From Streptomyces sp. NRRL WC-3742 (GTDB taxonomy: Bacteria > Actinomycetota > Actinomycetes > Streptomycetales > Streptomycetaceae), in the NCBI RefSeq assembly GCF_000720635.1, contig NZ_JOCF01000006.1, positions 1-64,000 on the forward strand: a stretch of DNA of 64,000 nucleotides. The letters are read 5' to 3'. The notes under the pieces were generated by a model. It was not told the DNA's origin, searched no databases, and saw only the letters and a program-made list of their open reading frames with translations. Each line of letters opens with the position of its first letter. Positions within the stretch are counted from its first letter, which is position 1. A program made the position numbers and the translations under genes. Positions 41,702-49,522 of this stretch are shown here, piece after piece.

Positions 41702-42931
41702 ATGAAGGTCAGTGATGTCGTACTCGTACCCGGACTGGGCGGTTTCTTCCACGACGATCTGGCGGCGATCCGCGGCGGTGCCGTCGCGGACGGCCAGTGG
41801 TACCGCGGACGGCCCGTCACCTCCGGATTCAGCTCCGTCCGCACCCCGGCCCGCGCCCTGGGCATCGGCCTGCGTCTGGAGGACGGGCGGATCGCCTGGG
41901 GCGACGCCATGGCCGTCCAGTACGCGGGCCTCGACGGGCGCGACCCGCTCGACGGGCCGGGGGAGGGGGCTCTCGGCGAACTGCGGGACGTCCTCGTCGG
42001 GTTGGAGGTCGACGCCTTCCGCCCGGCGCTCGCCGAGGTGCTCGCGGCCCTGCCCGAAGCCCTGCCCGGGGCCGGCGCCGCGCTGCGCTACGGCCTCAGC
42101 CAGGCGCTGCTCGGCGCCGCCGCGCAGGCCGGTAGCCGCACGATGTGCGAGGTGCTGTGCGCCGAGTACGACCTGCCCGTCGTCGTCGAGCCGGTGCCGG
42201 TGTACGCGCAGACCGGGGACGAGCGCTACGGCAACGCGGACAAGATGATCATCAAGCGGGTCGACGCCCTGCCGCACGGACTGATCAACAACCGGGCCAA
42301 GTTCGGCGCCGAGGGCGAGAAGCTGCTCGCCTACGTCGGCTGGCTCGCGGAGCGGATCACCCTGCTCGGCGGCGCCGACTACCGGCCCGTCCTGCACTTC
42401 GACTGCTACGGCCAGCCCGGCGCGGCCTTCGACGGGGACCTCCCGCGCGTCGCCGAGTACCTGGAGCGCGTCGAACGGGCCGCGGGCGGGCTGGCCGTCC
42501 GGATCGAGGCGCCGATCGACCTCGCCGGCCGGGAGGCCCAGATCGAGGGGATGCGCCGGCTGCGGGAACTGCTGCGCGAACGCGGCTGCGGTGTAGGGAT
42601 CGTCGCCGACGAGTGGTGCAACACCCTCGAGGACATCGACGCCTTCGTCAGCGCCGGGGCCTGCGACCTCCTCCAGGTGAAGATGCCCGACGTCGGCACC
42701 GTCGAGGACAGCGTGCTCGCCGTGCTCCGCTGCCGCGCGGGCGGAGTCGGCGCCGTGCTCGGCGGCAGCTGCACCGAGACCGACCGCTCCGCCCGTACGT
42801 CCGTCCACGTGGCGCTGGCCAGCCGGCCGGAGGTGCAGCTCGCCAAGCCCGGCATGGGGGTGGACGAGGCGCTGATGATCGTGCGCAACGAGCAGGCGCG
42901 GACGCTGGCGGTGCTCGCCGCGTCCCGGTAG
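41702..42931 (+). CDS. Methylaspartate ammonia-lyase
   Basis: This 409-aa enolase-superfamily enzyme removes ammonia from 3-methylaspartate to give mesaconate. Against Clostridium tetanomorphum enzyme (from memory) the key residues are kept: Gln170 (VYAQTGDERY), His192 (LPHGLINN), the metal ligands Asp234 (HFDCYG), Glu269 (RIEAP) and Asp303 (VADEWC), the base Lys327 (LQVKMPDVG) and the GGSCTETD segment. Length equals the family's. It is divergent from the AlkZ-like gene. With the mutase at 38362 it completes the route from glutamate to mesaconate. Streptomycetes do not normally use this route for glutamate breakdown, so a biosynthetic purpose is likely. A strong terminator follows. Confidence 0.95.
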   Translation: MKVSDVVLVPGLGGFFHDDLAAIRGGAVADGQWYRGRPVTSGFSSVRTPARALGIGLRLEDGRIAWGDAMAVQYAGLDGRDPLDGPGEGALGELRDVLVGLEVDAFRPALAEVLAALPEALPGAGAALRYGLSQALLGAAAQAGSRTMCEVLCAEYDLPVVVEPVPVYAQTGDERYGNADKMIIKRVDALPHGLINNRAKFGAEGEKLLAYVGWLAERITLLGGADYRPVLHFDCYGQPGAAFDGDLPRVAEYLERVERAAGGLAVRIEAPIDLAGREAQIEGMRRLRELLRERGCGVGIVADEWCNTLEDIDAFVSAGACDLLQVKMPDVGTVEDSVLAVLRCRAGGVGAVLGGSCTETDRSARTSVHVALASRPEVQLAKPGMGVDEALMIVRNEQARTLAVLAASR

Positions 42932-42937
42932 ACGAAG

Positions 42938-42971
42938 GGAAGCCCCCGGTGCCGCGGCACCGGGGGCTTCC
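42938..42971. terminator. 16-bp palindromic terminator
   Basis: GGAAGCCCCCGGTGCC pairs perfectly with its complement across a 2-nt centre, just after the methylaspartate lyase stop. Confidence 0.9.
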
Positions 42972-42980
42972 TCGTGCGGT

Positions 42981-43040
42981 GTCAGACCTGGCGGCGTCAG
43001 ACGTGGCCGTGTCAGACGTGGCCGTGTCAGACCTGGCGGT
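42981..43040. repeat. Four 15-bp tandem repeats over the ferredoxin stop codon
   Basis: Units of GTCAGACCTGGCGGC type start at 42981, 42996, 43011 and 43026. The ferredoxin stop (43027-43029) is in the last, and the others give in-frame TGA codons downstream of it. Confidence 0.9.
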
Positions 43041-43350
43041 CGGGCAACTGGACCTCCAGGCCGCACAGGGCGCGGGTGACCTCCAGCTGGCAGCTGAGGC
43101 GGCTGTTGTCGCGGCGGGGGACGGCGGTGCAGTCGAGCACCTCGTCCTCCAGCTCGTGGACGGGCGGCAGCTCGATCGAGCCGTCCTCGGGGACGTACAC
43201 GTGGCAGGTGCCGCACATCCCGGCGCCGCCGCACTCGGCGACGATGCCCTTGATGCCCCGGGAGACGGCCCCTCGCATCACGCTCAGGCCCTCCGGCACA
43301 TCGACGACCTCGATCCGGCCGTCCGCACTCCGATAGCTGATCTCAGGCAT
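43027..43350 (-). CDS. 2Fe-2S ferredoxin (adrenodoxin/plant type)
   Basis: This 107-aa electron carrier has the cluster motif C40-G-G-A-G-M-C46-G-T-C49 and a fourth ligand, C87 (RLSCQLEV). An extra Cys74 is present. An ATG at 43350 gives MPEISYRSADG, the usual first strand. It shares no operon with a P450 but could serve the cassette P450 at 25851, or an oxygenase outside the window. It is divergent from the exporter at 43482. Its 3' end lies in a tandem repeat. Confidence 0.92.
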   Translation of the reverse strand: MPEISYRSADGRIEVVDVPEGLSVMRGAVSRGIKGIVAECGGAGMCGTCHVYVPEDGSIELPPVHELEDEVLDCTAVPRRDNSRLSCQLEVTRALCGLEVQLPDRQV

Positions 43351-43432
43351 GCCGTCTCCTCGAACGCTTGGTCGTGAGTCGGATGCACTCTGGCAAGCCG
43401 GGCTGGAAGGCGGCTGGAGTTGCGGCGGACGT

Positions 43433-43461
43433 TCGACCGCTCCTTGAGCCGGTGTCCACGC
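43433..43461 (+). promoter_or_regulatory. SARP-like heptads upstream of the second exporter
   Basis: TCGACCG, TTGAGCC and TCCACGC at 43433, 43444 and 43455 have 11-bp spacing. Only the first is close to consensus, so this is the weakest of the set. Confidence 0.35.
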
Positions 43462-43481
43462 TCGTGCCGGACGGTTCGCGC

Positions 43482-44927
43482 ATGACCACACACACGACCG
43501 GCCGCCCGATCGCGCCCCCGCAGGCGATCACGCAGCGGCTGGGGCTGATCCTCTTCGTCTGCTGCGCGGGGCAGTTCCTGGTGGTGCTCGACAGCTCGGT
43601 GGTGAACGTCGCGCTGCCGCTCATCGACCACAGCCTCCACCTCGGCGCGGGCAGCCTGCACTGGGTGGTGAACTCCTACACCGTCGTCTTCGCCGGGGCG
43701 CTGCTCCTCGGCGGCCGCCTCGCCGACCTGTACGGGCGCCGGCGCCTGCTGCTGCTCGGCATCGGCCTGTTCACGCTGGCCGCCCTGGTCGGGGGCCTGG
43801 CGAGCAACCCGGCGATCCTGGTCACGGCCCGCGGCTTCCAGGGCCTCGGCTCCGCCATCATGGCGCCGTCCACGCTGACCGTCCTCGGCACCGTCTTCAC
43901 CGAACCCGGCGCGCGGGCACGGGCGTTCGGCCTCTGGAGCGCCGTCGCCGGGGCCGGCGGCGCGGTCGGCGTGCTGGCGGGCGGCGTCATCGCCGAGTGG
44001 TTCTCCTGGCGCTGGACCCTGCTCGCCAACGTCCCCGTCGGGCTCGCCCTGCTCGCCCTCACCGCCGTCGTGGTGCCCGAGGCTTCGCGCTCCCGCAGCG
44101 AACTGCGCGGCCGGGTCGACGTGGTGGGCGCGTTGGCGGTGACGCTGGGGCTGATGGTGCTGGTGTACGGCGTCGCCGGAGCCTCCCGGGAGGGCTGGGG
44201 CTCGGTGCGCACGCTCGGGCTGGTGGGGCTGGGGGCCGCACTGCTCGCCTTCTTCGTGCTGGACCAGGCGAAGATCGCCTCGCAGCCGCTGGTGCCGCTC
44301 TCGATCTTCCGGGTGCGGCAGGTGACCGCCGCGAACGTCACGGCGCTGGCGTGCAGCGGGGCGCTGTTCAGCTCCTTCTACTTCTTCACACTGCTGCTGC
44401 AACAGGTGCTGGACTACAGCCCGTTGGAGACCGGGCTCGCCTACCTGCCCATGACGGCGGGCCTGTTCGCCGGGGCACGGGGGATCGCGCCGCTGGTGCA
44501 GAGGATCGGTCCGCGGCCGGTGCTCATCGCCGGGCACCTGGTCTCGGCCTCCGGCCTGCTCTGGCTCTCCACCGCCGGGCCGGACGCGGGCTTCCTCTCC
44601 GCGCTGCTCGGACCCGGGCTGCTGCTCGGCGTCGGGCAGGGCATGGTGATGACGGCCCTCACCATCGCCGCCACCGCCGATCTGCCGTACAGCCAGTCGG
44701 GGCTGGCCTCCGGGCTCATCAACACCACGCGGCAGCTGGGCGGGGCGATCGGACTGGCACTGCTGGTCACCATCTCGGGCAGCCGCATCGCCGACCGTAC
44801 GGCCGCCGGGCAGCCGGTGCGGGAGGCCCTCGCCTCCGGGTACGGGCTCGCCTTCGCGACGGCGGCCGGGTTCCTGGCGCTGGGGCTCCTCGGCGCCCTC
44901 GCCGTCCCGGCCCGCCGGAAAGCCTGA
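43482..44927 (+). CDS. DHA2-family exporter, second of the cassette
   Basis: This 481-aa MFS protein has ~14 membrane segments with DHA2 signatures: FVCCAGQFLVVLDSSVVNVALPLI, LHWVVNSYTVVFAGALLLGGRLADLYGRRR and GLASGLINTTRQLGGAIGLALLV. It is clearly paralogous to the exporter at 54848 (the TM1-3 region is nearly superimposable). It is divergent from the ferredoxin gene and ends before a strong terminator. It is the right-hand boundary of the cassette and may give export-based self-protection. Confidence 0.92.
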   Translation: MTTHTTGRPIAPPQAITQRLGLILFVCCAGQFLVVLDSSVVNVALPLIDHSLHLGAGSLHWVVNSYTVVFAGALLLGGRLADLYGRRRLLLLGIGLFTLAALVGGLASNPAILVTARGFQGLGSAIMAPSTLTVLGTVFTEPGARARAFGLWSAVAGAGGAVGVLAGGVIAEWFSWRWTLLANVPVGLALLALTAVVVPEASRSRSELRGRVDVVGALAVTLGLMVLVYGVAGASREGWGSVRTLGLVGLGAALLAFFVLDQAKIASQPLVPLSIFRVRQVTAANVTALACSGALFSSFYFFTLLLQQVLDYSPLETGLAYLPMTAGLFAGARGIAPLVQRIGPRPVLIAGHLVSASGLLWLSTAGPDAGFLSALLGPGLLLGVGQGMVMTALTIAATADLPYSQSGLASGLINTTRQLGGAIGLALLVTISGSRIADRTAAGQPVREALASGYGLAFATAAGFLALGLLGALAVPARRKA

Positions 44928-44947
44928 GCCTCGTTCCCTTCTCTCCA

Positions 44948-44986
44948 CTGCCCCAACTTGTGCTTCCTCGCCACAAGTTGGGGCAG
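44948..44986. terminator. 15-bp perfect bidirectional terminator
   Basis: CTGCCCCAACTTGTG pairs with its exact complement across a 9-nt loop, between the convergent exporter and HxlR genes. It is unusually AT-rich for this window. Confidence 0.88.
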
Positions 44987-45011
44987 TTGTAGCATTTATG
45001 GCATTTCTCGG

Positions 45012-45365
45012 CTACCGGCCGCCGTCGTAGAGCTCGCGGGCCTGCTCGACCTTGTCCAGGTTGTCGGCGGCCCAGCCGGAGAGCTGCGCGAACAGCGGCG
45101 CCAGGCTGCGGCCGAGGTCGCTGATCTCGTACTCGACCCGGGGCGGGACCTCCGGGTGGTACGTCCGGACCACCATCCCGTCGCGTTCCAGCTGGCGCAG
45201 GCGCTGGGTGAGCACCTTCGGGGTGATCGTGCCGATGTGGCGCTCCAGCTCGACGAAGCGCAGGCGGCCGTGGGTGTGCAGGGTCCACAGGATGGGCGTG
45301 GTCCACCGGCTGAAGACGATGTCCACGACGGCGGTGGTCGGACAGGCGAACTCCGGTGTCTCCAA
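45012..45365 (-). CDS. HxlR-family regulator
   Basis: This 117-aa winged-helix protein has the HxlR pattern: WTTPILWTLHTHGRLRFVELERHIGTITPKVLTQRLRQLERDGMV, then Y--VPPRVEYEISDLG. Members respond to electrophiles or quinones. It is divergent from the NmrA-like gene at 45470 and a 10-bp perfect palindrome lies between, so it most likely represses that gene. Confidence 0.93.
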   Translation of the reverse strand: METPEFACPTTAVVDIVFSRWTTPILWTLHTHGRLRFVELERHIGTITPKVLTQRLRQLERDGMVVRTYHPEVPPRVEYEISDLGRSLAPLFAQLSGWAADNLDKVEQARELYDGGR

Positions 45366-45394
45366 TGCCCTCTCCCCGGGTAGTCACTTTCCCC

Positions 45395-45404
45395 TAGGTA
45401 CCTA
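45395..45404. promoter_or_regulatory. Candidate HxlR operator
   Basis: The perfect palindrome TAGGTACCTA is in the HxlR/NmrA divergent promoter, in an AT-rich patch that may include a -10 region (TACTATAT). Confidence 0.5.
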
Positions 45405-45469
45405 CTATATCCACGGTGTTAGCGTCCCTGTGTCGCACCAAACAGGCTTCTACGACACGGGAGTTGTCC

Positions 45470-46315
45470 ATGTACGCAGTAACCGGGGCCACCGGCAACG
45501 TCGGCCGCTCGCTCGTCCGCACCCTCGCCGCCGCCGGCGTCGCCGTGACCGCCACCTCGCGCGGAATCACCGCCGCCGACGTACCGTCCGACGTCGCGCA
45601 CGTCCGGTCCGACCTCCTCGACCTCGAGAGCCTGCGGCCCGTCCTCGACGGCGCGTCCGCACTCTTCCTCCAGAACGGCGGCCCCAGCGCCCCCCTGCTC
45701 GACCCCCACGCCATCCTCTCCGCCGCCAAGGCTTCCGGCATCGAGCGCGTCGTCCTGCTCTCCACCCAGGGCGTCGGCACCCGGCCCGACTCGCCCTTCT
45801 ACGGAGTCGTGGCGGGCGCCATCGAGGAAGCCGTCCGCACCTCCGGCCTCTCCTGGACGATCCTGCGCCCCGGCGGCTTCCACTCCAACACCTTCGCCTG
45901 GGCCGACTCCGTCCGCACCCACCGCACCGTCACCGCCCCCTTCGCCGACACGGCCCTTCCCACCATCGACCCCGACGACATCGCCGAGGTCGCCGCCCTC
46001 ACCCTGCTCGACGACGCCCACGCCGGCCGGACCTACGAGCTGACCGGTCCCGCCCTCATCACCCCGCGCGAGCAGGCCGCCGCCCTCGCCGCCGCACTGG
46101 GCGAGGCCGTCGAGTTCGTCGAACAGACCCACGCCGAAGCCCGCACCCAGATGCTCCACGGCATGCCCGAGTCCGTCGTCGACACCACCCTCGCCATCCT
46201 CGGCGCCCCCACCCCGGCCGAACAGCGCATCAGCCCCGACATCGAGCGCCTCCTCGGCCGGGCGCCGCGCACCTTCGCCGACTGGGCGCAGCGGTACGCC
46301 GGCGCCTTCCACTGA
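45470..46315 (+). CDS. NmrA/NAD(P)H-binding quinone-reductase-like protein
   Basis: This 281-aa Rossmann protein begins MYAVTGATGNVGRSLVRTLA, with the G-x-x-G-x-x-G NAD(P) motif. WTILRPGGFHSNTFAW near residue ~140 and the C-terminal EVAALTLLDDAHAGRTYELTGP are typical of the NmrA/QOR2-like group. It probably reduces or senses a quinone-like compound. It is the divergent partner of the HxlR repressor. Confidence 0.9.
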   Translation: MYAVTGATGNVGRSLVRTLAAAGVAVTATSRGITAADVPSDVAHVRSDLLDLESLRPVLDGASALFLQNGGPSAPLLDPHAILSAAKASGIERVVLLSTQGVGTRPDSPFYGVVAGAIEEAVRTSGLSWTILRPGGFHSNTFAWADSVRTHRTVTAPFADTALPTIDPDDIAEVAALTLLDDAHAGRTYELTGPALITPREQAAALAAALGEAVEFVEQTHAEARTQMLHGMPESVVDTTLAILGAPTPAEQRISPDIERLLGRAPRTFADWAQRYAGAFH

Positions 46316-46347
46316 TCCGCGCGGGCGGGGGGCTAGATTGCCCCGTT

Positions 46348-47901
46348 ATGGGAGCATTCAGCAGCGGAATCAGCCGTCGCCAGATCCTCAAGGCGGCCGC
46401 CGGGCTCGCGGTCGTGCCGCCCCCGGGGCCCGGGGCGGGGCTCGGGACAGGGTCCGGGGCGGGGCTCGGGGCGGGGCCGAAGGTCGTGGAGCAGACGCTC
46501 GACGTCCGCTTCACGGAGGTCTCCGTCCCGGGCTACGGGCGGGTCACCACCCGTACGTACAACGGGACGATCCCCGGGCCGACCCTGCGCGTGCGGGCCG
46601 GGGACGTCCTGCGGCTGACCAGCGTCAACGGCCTGCCGCCCAACCCGCCCCACGCGCGCCATGGCGGAGAGCACCCGGCGCCCCACCACCCCAACAGCTT
46701 CAACCTGCACACCCACGGGATGCACGTCTCCCCGTCCGGGTACGCCGACAACGTCCTGCGCGAGTTCGCCCCGCGGTCGGTCGCCGGAGGCCCGGAGCCG
46801 AGGTACTCGTCCGTCATCCACGTCCCGGCCGGCCACCCGGCCGGGACGTACTGGTACCACCCGCACCTGCACGGGTCCACCGCCGAGCAGATCGTCGGAG
46901 GGATGGCCGGGGTGATCGTCGTCGAGGGCGACGTGGACGAGGTGCCGGAGATCGCGGCGGCCGCCGAGGTCGTCCTCTGCATCAACGAACTCAAGATCAA
47001 GGACGGCAGGATCCCCGCCTTCACCTCGGGCGGCTGGGTGAACGACATCCCGTCCACCTTCACCGTCAACGGCGCGGTCAACCCCACCGTCGCGCTGCGC
47101 CCCGGCGAGGTCCAGCGCTGGCGGCTCGTCGCGGCCACGGCCTTCACGGCCCTGCGGCTCCGGATCTGTGATCTGACGCTCCATCAGATCGCCTGCGACG
47201 GCGTCACGTTCAGTGCGCCGGTCGCCCGGGAGGCGGTGGACCTGGCCATGGGCAACCGCGCCGACGTCCTCGTCCGGGGCGGCGCGCCCGGCACGTACGA
47301 GCTGCGGGCGGAGGGCGTCCCCGATCCGCTGATGACGATCGAGGTGGCGGGAACACCCGTCGAACCGCCCATGCCCCTGCCGAGCTCACTGCCGCTCGGC
47401 AGGCCCTTCCTCGACGCTGCCGCCGTGACCGCGGAGCGAGAGGTCCTCTTCCACGTCGACCCCGGTGTCTTCCCCGGCCCGTTCCCCAACGCCTTCCGCG
47501 TCCTCGGCAGCCACCCCACCCCCGCCGCCGACCCGTCCGGCGACCTCCGCCGCGACCCCGCCTACGGCCTCTTCGACGCCCACTACACCAACCACACCCT
47601 GCGCCTGGGCACCGTCGAACGCTGGACCGTCCGGACGGACGAGACCCTCCCGGCGCACAACCACCCCTTCCACCTCCATACCAACCAGTTCCTGGTCACC
47701 CACCGCAACGGCACCCGGCTCGACCCGCCGGTCTGGCACGACACCGTCGGCCTGGCCGGCGGCCGGCCCGGGGAATCCGTGACCTTCCTGGTCCGGTACG
47801 AGGACTTCACGGGCCGCGCCCTCGCCCACTGCCACCAACTCCACCACGAGGACCTCGGGATGATGCAGTCCGTGGAGTACGTCGAGGGCGTCGGCGCCTG
47901 A
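46348..47901 (+). CDS. Multicopper oxidase, Tat-exported
   Basis: This 517-aa oxidase has a twin-arginine signal (SRRQILKAAAGLAV, residues 9-22) followed by a Gly/Pro-rich spacer (GPGAGLGTGSGAGLGAGP) coded by tandem repeats. All four copper motifs are present: HTHG, HPHLHG, HPFHLH and HCHQLHHEDLGMM with the T1 Cys. It should oxidise phenols or metal ions outside the cytoplasm, reducing oxygen to water. The ATG at 46348 has no clear Shine-Dalgarno. It follows the NmrA-like gene after 32 bp and may share its transcript. Confidence 0.93.
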   Translation: MGAFSSGISRRQILKAAAGLAVVPPPGPGAGLGTGSGAGLGAGPKVVEQTLDVRFTEVSVPGYGRVTTRTYNGTIPGPTLRVRAGDVLRLTSVNGLPPNPPHARHGGEHPAPHHPNSFNLHTHGMHVSPSGYADNVLREFAPRSVAGGPEPRYSSVIHVPAGHPAGTYWYHPHLHGSTAEQIVGGMAGVIVVEGDVDEVPEIAAAAEVVLCINELKIKDGRIPAFTSGGWVNDIPSTFTVNGAVNPTVALRPGEVQRWRLVAATAFTALRLRICDLTLHQIACDGVTFSAPVAREAVDLAMGNRADVLVRGGAPGTYELRAEGVPDPLMTIEVAGTPVEPPMPLPSSLPLGRPFLDAAAVTAEREVLFHVDPGVFPGPFPNAFRVLGSHPTPAADPSGDLRRDPAYGLFDAHYTNHTLRLGTVERWTVRTDETLPAHNHPFHLHTNQFLVTHRNGTRLDPPVWHDTVGLAGGRPGESVTFLVRYEDFTGRALAHCHQLHHEDLGMMQSVEYVEGVGA

Positions 47902-48012
47902 TCGGCCCTCGCCGAGGCAGAACGCCGAGATCCGGGGCCGCCGTCGCTGCGTAGCAGCTGGCGTCGACCCCGGTGACCCGGTCGTAGGCGTGCGCCGCCG
48001 TGGTGGCGCGGG

Positions 48013-48678
48013 TCAGGCCGCCTGAGTGGCTGCTCGGCGGCGCAGGCGGCGGACCAGCCAGACCGCGCCGGCGAGTGCGAACCCGTAGACCGAGACCAGG
48101 CCGTGGCCGTTCTCCTGGGCGATCCACATGGCCAGGCCGAGGGCCGGGACGCCGGCCGCCAGGGCGATCTCCTTGGGCAGGCGGGTGCGGGTGAGGAAGG
48201 CGAGGGCGAGGGTGGCGCCGAGGAAGTAGGTGGCGCCGGAGCTGCCGGCGAAGTTGCGGGGGTCGGTGCTGGGACCGTCGCCGAGGCCGAGCAGGTCGTC
48301 GATCCGGCCGGGCAGCACGATGCCGGCCAGGAAGAAGCCGAGGGTCAGCGGGCCGCCCCAGTACCAGGTGGCGAGCGCGGCGACGGCGGCGAGGGAGGCG
48401 AGGTTCCACAGGCCGCCGAAGAGGCCGCCGTTCTGCATGAACACCGAGGTGAACTCGCGCCACCAGCCGGACTTCGACGGGTCTCCGTCGAGCGCGTCCA
48501 TGGCGCCGGACCAGACCTGCTGGAGCAGGACGCCGCCGACGGCGAGCGCGGTCAGGGCGATCGCCGCCCAGGGGAGTGGCCGCCCGCGCAGGGTGTCGCG
48601 ACCGACCACGCTCAGTCCGCAGTTGACCATCATGACCATCAGTGCGGCCGTGGTCACGTTGAAGACGATTGCCCCCAT
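48013..48678 (-). CDS. Integral membrane protein of unknown function
   Basis: This 221-aa protein has about six hydrophobic segments (VFNVTTAALMVMMVNCG, AIALTALAVGGVLLQQVW, LASLAAVAALATWYWGG, FFLAGIVLPG, ATLALAFLT, ALAAGVPALGLAMWIA). A strong GGGGAGG precedes the ATG at 48678. It is divergent from a TetR-type gene with two operator-like sequences between them. I do not recognise the family. Control by a TetR repressor suggests efflux or membrane stress, but nothing in the sequence names a substrate. Confidence 0.82.
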   Translation of the reverse strand: MGAIVFNVTTAALMVMMVNCGLSVVGRDTLRGRPLPWAAIALTALAVGGVLLQQVWSGAMDALDGDPSKSGWWREFTSVFMQNGGLFGGLWNLASLAAVAALATWYWGGPLTLGFFLAGIVLPGRIDDLLGLGDGPSTDPRNFAGSSGATYFLGATLALAFLTRTRLPKEIALAAGVPALGLAMWIAQENGHGLVSVYGFALAGAVWLVRRLRRRAATQAA

Positions 48679-48746
48679 GACTGGTCCTCCCCCTTGAGTG
48701 CGACGCGCTGTGCGGCGCGCTGTGCGTGACGCGTTGTGCGCGACGC

Positions 48747-48768
48747 GTTTCCAACGTCGTTCGAAAAC
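48747..48768. promoter_or_regulatory. Candidate TetR operator, copy 1
   Basis: On the minus strand GTTTTCGAACG is followed by ACGTTGGAAAC. It is the inverted near-copy of the site at 48791, closer to the membrane-protein gene. Confidence 0.6.
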
Positions 48769-48790
48769 CTGATGACGCAAAGCTAGCACA

Positions 48791-48812
48791 GTTTTCGAAC
48801 GGTGTTGGAAAA
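48791..48812. promoter_or_regulatory. Candidate TetR operator, copy 2
   Basis: GTTTTCGAACG followed by GTGTTGGAAAA lies 20 bp before the TetR start, so occupation would block the TetR promoter. It agrees with copy 1 at 19 of 22 bases in the opposite orientation. Confidence 0.6.
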
Positions 48813-48831
48813 TGCGGGTACGGTGGACCGC

Positions 48832-49458
48832 ATGAAGCTCACCAAGGACCGCATCGTCGACGCGGGCATGGCCGTCTTCGCCGAGGTCGGCTACCAGAAC
48901 CTGTCCATGCGCCAGGTCGCCGAACGGCTGGACGCCCACGCGGGCAGCCTCTACTACCACGTGCGCGGCAAGGACGAACTGCTCGCCCTGATGGCCGACC
49001 GCGTCTGCCGCCGGGCCTACGACACCGGCACCGAAGCCCTGGCCGCGCTCCCGGCCGCCGCCACCTGGCAGGACCGCCTCGCCGCCCAGGCCACCGCCCT
49101 GCGCCTGAGCATCAAACAGCACCCCGGCGGCGCCCAACTCCTCGCCGAGAGCCCCGGGATGCTCAGCACCGGCGCCCTCTCCCTGATGGAACGCCTGCTG
49201 CGCACCCTCCTCGACGCCGGGCTTCCCGCCGAGCACTGCGGCATCGCCGCCGACACCCTGCTCAGCCACGTCACCGGCTTCGTCCTCCAGGAGCAGAACC
49301 AGCCGACCACCCGACCGGCCGTCACCGCCGAGCTCTACGCCGACCTGTGCGAGCGGTTCCCGCTGGTCATGGGCGACCTGATCCCGCGCATCGGCCAGGA
49401 CGAGAAGTTCGCGCGGAGCCTCCATCTGCTCTGCGCCGCCTTCGCGTCGCTGTCGTAG
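48832..49458 (+). CDS. TetR-family regulator
   Basis: This 208-aa protein has the TetR N-terminal helix-turn-helix (TKDRIVDAGMAVFAEVGYQNLSMRQVAERLDAHAGSLYYHV) and a C-terminal ligand domain of the TetR_C type that contains a WQDRLAAQATALR helix. It is divergent from the membrane-protein gene and sits next to two inverted operator-like copies, so autoregulation and control of the divergent gene are likely. Confidence 0.93.
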   Translation: MKLTKDRIVDAGMAVFAEVGYQNLSMRQVAERLDAHAGSLYYHVRGKDELLALMADRVCRRAYDTGTEALAALPAAATWQDRLAAQATALRLSIKQHPGGAQLLAESPGMLSTGALSLMERLLRTLLDAGLPAEHCGIAADTLLSHVTGFVLQEQNQPTTRPAVTAELYADLCERFPLVMGDLIPRIGQDEKFARSLHLLCAAFASLS

Positions 49459-49522
49459 GTCCGCCCTCGCTCCGACCGAAGCCCGGACCGTCTCGCTCGG
49501 GTTCCGTCCCGGGCGGCGACGC

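Noticed and set aside
47902..48012. A small gene between the multicopper oxidase and the membrane protein
   Set aside because: There is no ribosome site or family resemblance, and the stretch is only ~110 bp.
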